From: Marinoscillum sp.
GTDB taxonomy: Bacteria > Bacteroidota > Bacteroidia > Cytophagales > Cyclobacteriaceae
Direction of reading: 5' to 3'
Length of the DNA: 33,478 nucleotides
NCBI GenBank assembly: GCA_024305105.1
Contig: JAMWZA010000049.1
Coordinates: forward strand, 1 to 33,478
Part shown: positions 1 to 8,356 of the stretch, in pieces
How the letters are laid out: each line of letters starts with the position of its first letter
How positions within the stretch are numbered: position 1 is the first letter of the stretch
Program-made: the position numbers and the translations under genes
The notes under the pieces: generated by a model
Database searches by the model: none
Seen by the model: the letters and a program-made list of their open reading frames with translations, nothing else
What the model was told of the DNA's origin: nothing

Positions 1-950
1 ATCACAATGTTTCGGGCAAACGCCAATACCGCCAACGAAGGAAAAGCGGAGAGTAACATCAATACATGCTGCGTTCCAATGGCCAACACTCCTGCAAAAA
101 ACAACATCTTTAAAACCTTCGATTCGCCATTAATTAGGCTACCAATGTGCCTGATCATGAAGACCATCAAACATACCAACCCGATCAGTTGTGTGGCCGC
201 TGCCAGGCCAGCAACAAGATACCATGAAGAACCAGGGTCCATCCACAACGCTGATAAAATATAGGCAGGGAATACGGCAAATAACTTCAAGCGAAATCCC
301 ACTCTCAATAATTTGTTATTAGTGGCTATTCCTTGCTCTTCTAACTGCCAGAAGACCAAACCCAACAGGGCAAAAGTAAACCACCCATTGTACTGAAAAT
401 GTAAATAGAAGTAGATCAGCAGGTAGTACAGATCTCCTTTCCCCTGAGTAGCAGAAACTGGCCCCAGAGCAAAGGGCGCAAGGTTAGAGAGAATCATCAG
501 TATTAATCCCCACTTTACAAACTGGAACGACATGTGATGACGCTCCGGCAATCCACTGCTAACATCCCTGATAAACACCCAGGCAAAACCCATGGCTAAT
601 ACGGCATGCAATGCCGAAAAAAGGATGGACCAAAATGCATAACCCATAAAAGGGAAGGTGACTAACATGCCCACATTGGCTACTTGCAATAGTATAAAAA
701 TCCTTGAGTACCGTTTAGTTTTGAGCTGGCCGTTCGGTAAATAGGCATGTGTCAAGAAGACATACAAAGCCATAAAAACCCATCCCAAAAAAGCGAGATG
801 TGAATGTGCATGTAAGGTATAACTGTAGTTGAGCCCGGTGAACGGCTGATAAAAATAATACCGAAGCAGACAGCCGATTACCCCAGTGATAACAAGGTTC
901 ACAAACGCTATTTTCAATCTGAACTGGGTTACGTTATGAGGATGAACCAT
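1..950 (-). CDS. Multi-pass membrane protein with His-rich motif, end of nos operon (3' end outside window)
   Basis: The reading frame opens with ATG at 950 and stays open through 316 codons to the left edge, so the C-terminus is missing. The start lies 3 nt after the nosY stop, which indicates co-transcription with nosDFY. The product is very hydrophobic, with about eight apparent membrane segments. It carries a His-x-His-x-His cluster (His47, His49, His51, in the context LHAHSHLAFLGW) and a second conserved-looking HFQYNGWF segment. Such histidines in membrane helices recall heme-copper oxidase subunit I or NnrS-type heme/copper proteins, but I cannot assign a family. Proteins of this appearance accompany nos genes in Bacteroidota as far as I recall. 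A role in heme, copper or NO handling is inference. Confidence 0.75.
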   Translation of the reverse strand, partial: MVHPHNVTQFRLKIAFVNLVITGVIGCLLRYYFYQPFTGLNYSYTLHAHSHLAFLGWVFMALYVFLTHAYLPNGQLKTKRYSRIFILLQVANVGMLVTFPFMGYAFWSILFSALHAVLAMGFAWVFIRDVSSGLPERHHMSFQFVKWGLILMILSNLAPFALGPVSATQGKGDLYYLLIYFYLHFQYNGWFTFALLGLVFWQLEEQGIATNNKLLRVGFRLKLFAVFPAYILSALWMDPGSSWYLVAGLAAATQLIGLVCLMVFMIRHIGSLINGESKVLKMLFFAGVLAIGTQHVLMLLSAFPSLAVLAFARNIV

Positions 951-953
951 TAC

Positions 954-1736
954 TCAAAAATCCTTACTCCTGGATCTGTTCAATAAAAGCATTACAGGAA
1001 TTGCAACCCAACATGTCAGCATCAATAAGGAATATAGCAACCCACTGCTGGTGCCAAAAAATCGCTGAAACAACGCTCCAGTATAACCCAGGAGCGCCGA
1101 AATATCCAACTTTAACAGGATCAGAATACGGGAGAGATCAATGGGGTTGAGGAAACTAGCAACAAGCGCGTAATTGTCCAGCGGATAGTCTTCAAACACG
1201 ATCATTGACAGTAGAATGAGCGCATCGTAAATCACAGCAAAAAACAGCCACATAAGTATCGCATAGCCAAACCCCTTTATCTTATTGGAGTTGAAAAGTG
1301 CAATATTGATGGACAATGCTACAAAAATGAACGTTAAGCATGTACCAGAGATTAACAGCATGATGAAATTGGCAATCTCACCAGAACGAAAGATCCCGTA
1401 CGCCAAAAAGGGCAAACCAAGACCAATGATTAAACTCAAAGAAAGTGAAAGAGAGATGCCCAGGTACTGCCCCAGAAAGATGACTGATCTCTTGACCGGC
1501 TGAGCGAGTAAGAGCTCTGTAAACTCACGTGAATTATAAAAATACATGACACCAAAAATGGTTCCTATCATGGGGGTCAATACCACAATGACGTTCATTA
1601 AGGTAATGATTCCCTTGGACAGATCATTATTGAGAAACAGCAGAACAAAGCCCAGAATCAAATAAAACCCCAGGTAGATAAAGCTCCATCTACTACGCAT
1701 CAAATCCGAAAAACTGTACTTTAATATCTTGATCAT
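954..1736 (-). CDS. nosY: NosY-like ABC transporter permease
   Basis: This is a 260-residue integral membrane protein with about six hydrophobic segments and the layout of ABC-2 type permeases. The Thr-Pro-Met-Ile-Gly segment in the second helix and the EFTELLLAQPVKR stretch after it are typical of the NosY/ABC-2 group. With NosF it should form the inner-membrane ABC complex that works with NosD in maturation of the copper sites of nitrous oxide reductase. Its start overlaps the nosF stop by 4 nt (ATGA), which implies translational coupling. Length is close to that usual for NosY. The assignment rests on both sequence type and position in the nosDFY order. Confidence 0.88.
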   Translation of the reverse strand: MIKILKYSFSDLMRSRWSFIYLGFYLILGFVLLFLNNDLSKGIITLMNVIVVLTPMIGTIFGVMYFYNSREFTELLLAQPVKRSVIFLGQYLGISLSLSLSLIIGLGLPFLAYGIFRSGEIANFIMLLISGTCLTFIFVALSINIALFNSNKIKGFGYAILMWLFFAVIYDALILLSMIVFEDYPLDNYALVASFLNPIDLSRILILLKLDISALLGYTGALFQRFFGTSSGLLYSLLMLTCWVAIPVMLLLNRSRSKDF

Positions 1737-2431
1737 GGCTCTAAAATTGCGGCTATCGAATGCTCCAGGTCATTACTCCCGGTTTTGATTTTGAGTTCGG
1801 AAAGGGCGCCTTTGAAATAAATATCACCTTCCAGCAAGAAAATGATTTCGTCGGACAGTTCTTCCACCAGACTCATTATATGCGATGTAATCAAAACGAT
1901 CTTTCCTGATGATTTGGCCGTATTGATTAGCTCTTTGAGTTTGATCAACGAAACAGGATCCAGTCCTGCGGTAGGCTCATCCAATACAATCACTGGTGTA
2001 TCGAACATGAATGTAAGGACGATATTTACTTTCTGCCGGGTTCCTCCCGATAGATTGCCCAGTTTCTTATCCATAAATTTATCCAGACCAAAAAGAGCAA
2101 TTAAAGGCTCCGGTTTTGACGGCTGATTTCTGATATCTGCAATCATATGTATGATTTCACTAACCGACAGGTTATCAGGAAACCGCGCTATTTGAGGCAA
2201 ATAACCAATCTGTGTTCGATAACCATGAGATCTAGAAATGTCCTGACCCTGAAACAATACTTTCCCTCCATCAGGAATAACCATTCCCAATAAGATCTTT
2301 AGGAAAGTAGTCTTTCCCGATCCGTTTGGTCCAAGTACCGCGTAGATCCCTCCGCCTGATACGTCAAAACTAATGTCATTCAGCACCGTGAGGCGGCCAT
2401 AGGATTTTCGAATGTTTTTAACAGCTATCAT
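1733..2431 (-). CDS. nosF: NosF-like ABC transporter ATP-binding protein
   Basis: The 232-residue protein is a complete ABC ATPase. The Walker A motif GPNGSGKT lies at about residues 34-41, the signature LSGGTRQK near 128-135, Walker B VIVLDEP near 147-153, and the switch histidine in ITSHIM follows about 30 residues later. It should energise the NosDFY complex that supplies or assembles the copper-sulfur CuZ centre of NosZ. It overlaps nosD upstream and nosY downstream by 4 nt each, so the three are one translational unit. ABC ATPases are similar across many systems; the specific name depends on the neighbours NosD and NosY. Confidence 0.92.
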   Translation of the reverse strand: MIAVKNIRKSYGRLTVLNDISFDVSGGGIYAVLGPNGSGKTTFLKILLGMVIPDGGKVLFQGQDISRSHGYRTQIGYLPQIARFPDNLSVSEIIHMIADIRNQPSKPEPLIALFGLDKFMDKKLGNLSGGTRQKVNIVLTFMFDTPVIVLDEPTAGLDPVSLIKLKELINTAKSSGKIVLITSHIMSLVEELSDEIIFLLEGDIYFKGALSELKIKTGSNDLEHSIAAILEP

Positions 2432-3663
2432 TTGAATCGTTTCATTGAAGGTGAATCATCAATTAAATCATCAGGAGTAAATGCCGGAGAAACTTTCTCG
2501 GAAAAATTAATCATATCGACGAACAAGCTTCTAAGCAAAACGATGGTTTCAGGAGTTCTATTGACGATGTAGGAAAACAACTTTACCGGGCGATAAGGCA
2601 CATCTCCCATTCCATTTTTATCCAGGTCATAACCTGAATACGAGCTCCAGAAATTTCCATTAAACGTGTTGTCGTTCATTCTCGAATTATATGAGATGTC
2701 AAAGGAATTGCCAATGAAGTTATTTCCCGTAAAGACATTGGCATAGCACCCTCCAGACACTTTCACCGCCCAGCCATTTTGTAAAAAATTATTGTGAGAA
2801 TAATTGACTCTGGCCGAGCCGTCAACAAAAATACCGAGTGTATTCTCCGTAAACGTATTATCGAGCACCTCTCCATCATAGATTTCTTTAAGCAGGAGTC
2901 CATAGGACGCTGTACCCCAGTTTTCTTCAAACCGATTTCGCTCCATTCGTATCCATTTGGAAAACATCACCGCTACTCCTGCTCCATTGTGTTGGAAGGT
3001 ATTGTCCGTATACGTGTCATGATTGGAAAACATAAAGTGCAGTCCATACCGCACATTGTTGTGGGAATAATTACGAGAAATCCGGCTTTCATCGACAAAC
3101 TCCAGGTAAATACCATCACGCATTCCAAACACCTCATTGTTGGTGATCTCGATTTCTTCACAGTGCCACAGGTGGATTCCATTACCCGATTGGTCTTCTC
3201 TGGTAGCGGTTCCCATGACTTTGTTTCCCCGAATCACACTTTGGGTAGCTTTTTCCATTAGGATACCGAAAAAAGAATCGTGGACTGTGTTCTCGATAAC
3301 CTGAACCATTTTGGAGTCATAAACATAAATAGCTGCATAGTCCTTGGTGTAGCTCCTGCCAGAGTTGGTTATCTCAAAACCGGCTATGGTGATGCTATCG
3401 GACAGAAGCCTGAGAACGTAACTAGTGTTCGCTCCATCCAGAATCGCTCCGGGTTCACCTATGAGCGTCATTGGCTTGGTGATACCTAAATTCTCTACGG
3501 TGTAGTGACCGGCTGACACACGTATGGTGTCTCCGGCGTTAGCTTCCTCCACAGCCACGGCTATGCTACTAATTGAGCACTCGTCACATACGGTTATCTC
3601 GGTGGAAATACCCGGTATCCAGGCCATTAACCAAAACAGGGCCATAAAAGCTCGCGTACTCAT
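2428..3663 (-). CDS. nosD: NosD, periplasmic right-handed beta-helix copper-maturation protein
   Basis: The 411-residue product starts with a Sec-type signal (about residues 1-21) and consists of repeated parallel beta-helix turns with motifs of the form N-x-[IVF]-x-x-N, for example in the stretches GIYLEF, YGLHFMFSNH and GIFVDG. This is the CASH/NosD architecture. NosD is the periplasmic partner of the NosFY transporter and is needed for CuZ assembly in NosZ. The segment YGLHFMFSNHDTYTDN and the ending NxFxGNFWSSYSGYDLDKNGMGDVPYRP style of sequence are typical of NosD. The gene begins 13 nt after the NosL-barrel fusion and overlaps nosF by 4 nt. Confidence 0.93.
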   Translation of the reverse strand: MSTRAFMALFWLMAWIPGISTEITVCDECSISSIAVAVEEANAGDTIRVSAGHYTVENLGITKPMTLIGEPGAILDGANTSYVLRLLSDSITIAGFEITNSGRSYTKDYAAIYVYDSKMVQVIENTVHDSFFGILMEKATQSVIRGNKVMGTATREDQSGNGIHLWHCEEIEITNNEVFGMRDGIYLEFVDESRISRNYSHNNVRYGLHFMFSNHDTYTDNTFQHNGAGVAVMFSKWIRMERNRFEENWGTASYGLLLKEIYDGEVLDNTFTENTLGIFVDGSARVNYSHNNFLQNGWAVKVSGGCYANVFTGNNFIGNSFDISYNSRMNDNTFNGNFWSSYSGYDLDKNGMGDVPYRPVKLFSYIVNRTPETIVLLRSLFVDMINFSEKVSPAFTPDDLIDDSPSMKRFK

Positions 3664-3676
3664 AGCTACTAATTTA

Positions 3677-5104
3677 TCAAAGTAAATACCTAATACCCAG
3701 GTTGTAAGTCAGGCCTTCTTTCATTTGAATGCCCTCAACGTTTTGGTAGACGGGCAATCCTGCCTCCATTCCTACCTTCATACGCTGCAGCAGCTTACTG
3801 TTGCTAAAGGATAAATTTGCTCCGGAAAATACCCTTGCACGCTCAAAGCCGTAATTGGTGACATTAGCCGGAGGCGCCATCATAGGGTTCAGGTCATCAT
3901 CCACGCCAACCATATCTTTCTGAATAGCTCCTTCCACTCTCGCTGAAACACTCAACCAATTACTCAACCCGTGACCTATCCAGGCGTTCAGTTTATAGCA
4001 ATTCCCTAATCGGTAACCCTGATCATTTTCACCAGTTCTTATGATCACATTTGGCTGTAATCCTAAGCTGGTTTTTTGAAATGACTGTTTCATTGTTGTC
4101 CCTAAGATTAGATCAACAGTGCCAGACCCCAATTGCATCGCATACGGCAACTTCATGTCTTCTCCCATAGGCATGTCATCGGACTTAGAAGTTTTTCCAT
4201 TTGGCAGGCTGACACCTGCATTGAGGTGCAAAGAAGCTTTCTCATTAGCCAGGAGGCTGTAAAGAATGGATACCTGCGTATCACCAAAACCAGTGCTCTT
4301 GGTCTCATAGTTCATGACCATCTGGCTACCCGGCTGCATGCCCATCATCGCGCTTTGGTGGGATCTTTCCATCTGCATGACGTTTGCGTTAAACATTTGC
4401 ATGACCATAATCGTCAATTGATCTGTAAGACCGTACATCGCTCCCACCATGTACATATGCATATTCATGGCCTGAGGAGCGGCCATATAGTTCTCAAATA
4501 TTTCAGAGTTACTGATGGGATTGTTGCCCTGAAGGTTGCCCTCCATTTGCATACTCATGTACCTCAGACTCACCATAAAGCTTCCCTTATGATGCACATG
4601 ATCTCCCATGATTCCCATTGGCGCGTAAGCATCTGGTCTGTCGTGGTGATGATCGGGATGATTTAGCAACCCAAAATTGGATTGCTCGAACTGAGCTTTG
4701 AGTTCTATCCAGCTGTAAGCATCTCCTCCTTTTTGCTTGCGTACCCTATCCAGAGTGGCAGCATCCGGGTATGCTGAAAGGTAAGCACCCATCGGACTTG
4801 GGATTGATTTACTTTTCAAAAAAACAGCCTTTTTTACTTCCAGCCAGTTACCCGGCCTTGAATAGTCGACTACCAAAAGCTCGCGAAAATCATCTTCCTT
4901 TTTATCCTTAAGAAAATTAACAAGACACTCGATGGCGTCAAATTGTTTTGTTTCTCCATTGTTGTACACGGCGTAGGACATGAATTGAGAATCGCGAATG
5001 ATCATGTTGCATTGGCTGCAAGCGTCCTTACCAATAGCCACCGTCTGAGCAATGGAAATCATGGAAGTAAAGATCAAAAGAAGGAAAATATGAATACGTT
5101 TCAT
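3677..5104 (-). CDS. NosL-domain protein fused to a Met/His-rich outer-membrane barrel
   Basis: I place the start at the ATG at 5104 (475 residues) because it opens directly onto a signal peptide ending near SIAQ; the frame upstream offers only a TTG. Residues about 22-147 are a NosL domain: the copper-binding motif C29-x-x-C32-x-M34 (CSQCNM), then KQFDAIECL and IPSPMGAYLSAYPD, both NosL hallmarks. A His-rich linker (NHPDHHHDRPD) follows, then about 310 residues rich in Met and His (MGDHVHHKGSFMVSLRYM, repeated MQM) with alternating hydrophobic strands and a C-terminal aromatic/hydrophobic strand ending in LGIRYLL. This part resembles transporter-like outer-membrane proteins found with copper genes. 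NosL is normally a lone lipoprotein of under 200 residues. A role in moving copper toward NosZ maturation is inference. Confidence 0.85.
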   Translation of the reverse strand: MKRIHIFLLLIFTSMISIAQTVAIGKDACSQCNMIIRDSQFMSYAVYNNGETKQFDAIECLVNFLKDKKEDDFRELLVVDYSRPGNWLEVKKAVFLKSKSIPSPMGAYLSAYPDAATLDRVRKQKGGDAYSWIELKAQFEQSNFGLLNHPDHHHDRPDAYAPMGIMGDHVHHKGSFMVSLRYMSMQMEGNLQGNNPISNSEIFENYMAAPQAMNMHMYMVGAMYGLTDQLTIMVMQMFNANVMQMERSHQSAMMGMQPGSQMVMNYETKSTGFGDTQVSILYSLLANEKASLHLNAGVSLPNGKTSKSDDMPMGEDMKLPYAMQLGSGTVDLILGTTMKQSFQKTSLGLQPNVIIRTGENDQGYRLGNCYKLNAWIGHGLSNWLSVSARVEGAIQKDMVGVDDDLNPMMAPPANVTNYGFERARVFSGANLSFSNSKLLQRMKVGMEAGLPVYQNVEGIQMKEGLTYNLGIRYLL

Positions 5105-5242
5105 GTGTGTAGTATTTGTTTTCAACGGTCACGTGAAATTCTCATAAATCTACTGTTCGCCGCAGCGATTCATCCCATGGTTGGACTTGGCGCCCACATT
5201 GTTAAGGATTCTAGATTTATGCACATTTCATGGGAAATTACT

Positions 5243-6304
5243 TTAATTCAATACAAATTTTTCTTTCAACCCAATCCACTGCAATGCTTCTCCTCCCACA
5301 GAATCCTGTGTTTTCTGCCTGGTAGATTCACTTGCAAATGCGGTCAGGTGGGCGCCCATTGGGCTGGGTATTGCTTCACTAATAAGGTATTTGGCCTCCA
5401 ATGCATCCGTTAGTTCTCCCGGATTGGCATAATCTGAAACCAAATAGTGTTTAACCGCTGGACGGCTCCACTCGCTCAGGTCATTCATCATGCACTCAAT
5501 GGCGTCATACTTATAAGCCCGACCTTTCTCAGTAACCAACTGAGCAGCATGCTGCTGGTCTACAATGGTCATCCTGCAAAAGTCACATGCATCCTGACCA
5601 TAATGAATTGGTTTTGGACTAGAGCTACAGGCACTCATCAATAGCGCAATGAGAATAGTAAGAACAGGCGTTGCTAAACGATCCTTAGCAGAATCACGCT
5701 GTGTCGTTGATCTTCTTCCTATAAAATAGGCCATCAAAGTCATCACCATACCGATTCCCATTAATACTCCACCAAGTCTGGGATATGAAAAAGCATCAAA
5801 ATTGAGGAGCTTTTTGTGTCCTATTAATGGTGGGTTGTACTGCATTGGCGTTCCATCAGGGTTGACCAGTTTTAAAATAGCATTGGGATCCAACTCCGTA
5901 CCATAAGCCACCAGCCACAGATTAAAATCATAGATACCAAGTGCTCCCAATGCACTCATAGCAATAAACCATATCAGGAACCAAACTGGCTTTACCTTAC
6001 CGACAAACCCTAAGATACCAATCACTATCCCAAGGAACGCCATGACCAATACCACCTTTGGGAAAACGGAAAACTCCCACATTTCCTCCGGTTTTGGCAG
6101 GGTTTTCATGCCGATGTAATGGTTCAGTCCGTCTATATTCTGGATATCAAACTCGCTTTCACCTTTCAACCCATTGACATGAATATCTATACCCAGAGGC
6201 TCTGGATACTGAGGTGCCCCCAGTCGGATATTCCACATGGGAAAAACAAACAGCCCCAATAACATGATGCTGCCGACTATCATTAATATGCTTGCCTTCT
6301 TCAT
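5243..6304 (-). CDS. nosL: Four-helix membrane protein fused to NosL copper chaperone domain
   Basis: The start is taken at the ATG at 6304 (353 residues), in front of a Lys-Lys and the first hydrophobic helix; the earlier ATG at 6358 lies inside a strong hairpin. Membrane segments lie at about 5-23, 83-103, 106-126 and 178-196, with a soluble loop of about 60 residues after the first helix. A fifth hydrophobic stretch ends in LLMSAC (Cys226), which looks like a lipoprotein signal now internal to the protein. The NosL domain follows with C240-x-x-C243-x-M245 (CDFCRM), KYDAIECMM and IPSPMGAHLTAF. NosL carries Cu(I) for NosZ. No ATG lies between the last membrane helix and the lipobox, so this is one polypeptide unless a sequencing error hides a boundary. 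Confidence 0.87.
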   Translation of the reverse strand: MKKASILMIVGSIMLLGLFVFPMWNIRLGAPQYPEPLGIDIHVNGLKGESEFDIQNIDGLNHYIGMKTLPKPEEMWEFSVFPKVVLVMAFLGIVIGILGFVGKVKPVWFLIWFIAMSALGALGIYDFNLWLVAYGTELDPNAILKLVNPDGTPMQYNPPLIGHKKLLNFDAFSYPRLGGVLMGIGMVMTLMAYFIGRRSTTQRDSAKDRLATPVLTILIALLMSACSSSPKPIHYGQDACDFCRMTIVDQQHAAQLVTEKGRAYKYDAIECMMNDLSEWSRPAVKHYLVSDYANPGELTDALEAKYLISEAIPSPMGAHLTAFASESTRQKTQDSVGGEALQWIGLKEKFVLN

Positions 6305-6335
6305 CGTCTTTTTTGTCCTTGTGTCCTGAAAAGGA

Positions 6336-6371
6336 GTGGTTAAAATGGGAATAACCACCCATTTTAACCAC
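6336..6371 (-). terminator. Perfect 14-bp hairpin just downstream of nosZ
   Basis: The arms GTGGTTAAAATGGG (6336-6349) and CCCATTTTAACCAC (6358-6371) are exact inverse complements with an 8-nt loop. On the nosZ transcript the hairpin begins 13 nt after the stop codon and is followed by TCCTTTT, only a short U-run. It may act as a partial terminator or as a 3' stabiliser that sets NosZ expression above that of the downstream maturation genes. The function is inference; the structure is plain. Confidence 0.6.
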
Positions 6372-6384
6372 CACTGTATTTCAA

Positions 6385-8343
6385 TTACTCATCTAAAGAC
6401 CAGCTCAATTCAAGCTTGGAATCAGCTGGAGAAACTCTAACATACCCTTGCATCTCCTGGTGCAGTGCAGAACAGAAATCTGTACAATAGAATGGCCACA
6501 CACCTACACGTTTAGGTTCCCAGAGAGAGGTTTTCGTTTGACCAGGCATGACCAGTATTTCTGATGTCCCCTGCCCGATCATGGAAAATCCATGTGGCAC
6601 ATCAAAGTCTTGCTCGTGATTGGTGATATGGAAGTAGACTTTATCACCTACTTTGATTCCTTCAATGTTGTCAGGTGTGAAGTGGCTTCTGATGGTAGAC
6701 ATATAGATATGCACCTCGTTTCCTTCTCTCTCCACTCTGGCTTCTGCCGGACTCTTGATCGCGTAAGGGTGATTGTTTTCATCCAGGCGATAGATCTTTT
6801 TGGAATTGTTGACGATCAGATCAGCATCGCAACCTGCTGCGTAGTGAGGTTCACCATGTGTCGGAAAATCATACAGCAGTTCCATTTTTTCACCTGAGAT
6901 GTCATATATCTGCGCAGAGTGTTCCATTTCTGGTCCCGTAGGTAAGTACCGATCTTTAGTGATCTTATTCATGGCCACCAGGTATTTACCGTGAGGTTTT
7001 CGGGAGTTCCCTCCAGGTATCATCAGGTGACCCACAGAATAATACGTAGGTTTTCTATCTACTACCTCCCATGTACCCAACTTCCATTTCACCACCTCAG
7101 AAGAGATGAAAAAAGTGGTGTAAGCATTGCCACGTCCATCAAACTCTGTGTGCAATGGCCCCAAACCTCCACTGCTCACTGTTCCCGCCAGCACATCCTC
7201 ATAGTTTAAGATTGGAATTCCATATGCGTCTCCATCAAATTTTTGAGCGTCTATAGCTGCGAGCATTTTATCAAATGAGTGAACGGTAAGGTCGGCTGAC
7301 AATTTACCAGACCCAATGATGTACTGACCTGAAGGGTCTACATCACAACCATGAGGTGACTTAGGTGTTGGCAATAAGTATATAGCTCCCGGAACCTCTG
7401 AAGGATCAACAGTCAACACTTCCTCCAGCATGGTAGAGGTGGCTGTGTGAGTGGATTCATCATACACATTATGCGCATATTTAGCTTGGACCTTTGATCC
7501 TCCCCCATTGTTTACATATGCTTCAATCTTCTTCCAATTCACCGCTGCTATAAAGTCCTTATCATTTTGTGAAGCGTTTACTTCCAGCAGGGTATTCGCC
7601 TCTTCGGTATTGTAGGTAGAAAAGAAAAACCAGCCGTGCGACTTATCCCTACCTGGGTGGGACAAGTCATAGTTAAAGCCAGGCATTAAAAGCTGAAATT
7701 TGATGTCCATGTGTCCATGCTCAGGATCAACTGATATGAAAGTCAAAGCACCTTTAAAATTACTTTTATACTCACTAATCGGCATATCTCGCTGAGGCAC
7801 CGGTACGGAGAAGCGCGTTCCGGCCACTACGTACTCTGTATTCTCAGTGATGAATGAGGAACTGTGATTACCTGCGCTATTCGGCACTTCAATGATCTCC
7901 TCAGTTTCAAACGTACTCAGGCTAATTCTGGCAATACGTGGTGTATTGTTTCCATTAACAAAGATCCATCGACCATCCAATTCTCCATTGGTTTGTGATA
8001 TGTCTGGATGGTGTAAATCATCCCACGGCACGAAACCAAATGAAGTATTCAGCATCGGCTTGGTTTCTTCAGAATATCCATACCCAGAGGTAGGAAACTG
8101 AGAAAAAACTGGGATTTCTTTGAATAGCCTACCAGATGGCAGGCCATAAACGGTCAAGTTTCCACTGTATCCTCCGGATAAAAATCCGTACTGTTCATCC
8201 CGCTCTCCCGGGGCGATGTAAACCTTTTCCGCAATGTTACTGCTTAGTGCACTCTTTCCATTGTCTCCCATTTGACCACAAGAAGTGATCAAAATAACGG
8301 CGCCAATAATGAAGCTAAAAGATAATACTGATATCGTTTTCAT
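6385..8343 (-). CDS. nosZ: Nitrous-oxide reductase, clade II type, lipoprotein form
   Basis: The 652-residue protein reduces N2O to N2 outside the cytoplasmic membrane. It has a Sec lipoprotein signal with lipobox ITSC (Cys22) rather than the twin-arginine signal of clade I. Seven histidines fit the CuZ site: His111 and His112 (DDLHHPD), His160 (AGNH), His331 (SPHGCD), His398 (GPLHTEFD), His451 (KPHGKY) and His500 (GEPHYAAGCD). The C-terminal cupredoxin domain has the CuA ligands His584, Cys620, Cys624, His628 and Met631 (motif CTDFCSALHQEM). All ligands are present, so the enzyme should be active. The gene sits 13 nt after the fasciclin gene and heads the maturation genes. The alternative, a non-functional homologue, is unlikely. 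Confidence 0.97.
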   Translation of the reverse strand: MKTISVLSFSFIIGAVILITSCGQMGDNGKSALSSNIAEKVYIAPGERDEQYGFLSGGYSGNLTVYGLPSGRLFKEIPVFSQFPTSGYGYSEETKPMLNTSFGFVPWDDLHHPDISQTNGELDGRWIFVNGNNTPRIARISLSTFETEEIIEVPNSAGNHSSSFITENTEYVVAGTRFSVPVPQRDMPISEYKSNFKGALTFISVDPEHGHMDIKFQLLMPGFNYDLSHPGRDKSHGWFFFSTYNTEEANTLLEVNASQNDKDFIAAVNWKKIEAYVNNGGGSKVQAKYAHNVYDESTHTATSTMLEEVLTVDPSEVPGAIYLLPTPKSPHGCDVDPSGQYIIGSGKLSADLTVHSFDKMLAAIDAQKFDGDAYGIPILNYEDVLAGTVSSGGLGPLHTEFDGRGNAYTTFFISSEVVKWKLGTWEVVDRKPTYYSVGHLMIPGGNSRKPHGKYLVAMNKITKDRYLPTGPEMEHSAQIYDISGEKMELLYDFPTHGEPHYAAGCDADLIVNNSKKIYRLDENNHPYAIKSPAEARVEREGNEVHIYMSTIRSHFTPDNIEGIKVGDKVYFHITNHEQDFDVPHGFSMIGQGTSEILVMPGQTKTSLWEPKRVGVWPFYCTDFCSALHQEMQGYVRVSPADSKLELSWSLDE

Positions 8344-8356
8344 TTGAATCTGTTGT

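Noticed and set aside
7-264. An 85-codon plus-strand frame at the left edge
   Set aside because: It is antisense to the membrane protein whose minus-strand frame is open for the whole first 950 nt and has clear membrane segments.
4133-4666. A 177-codon His-rich plus-strand frame
   Set aside because: It is the complement of the Met/His-rich barrel of the NosL fusion; the His content arises from antisense ATG codons read as CAT.
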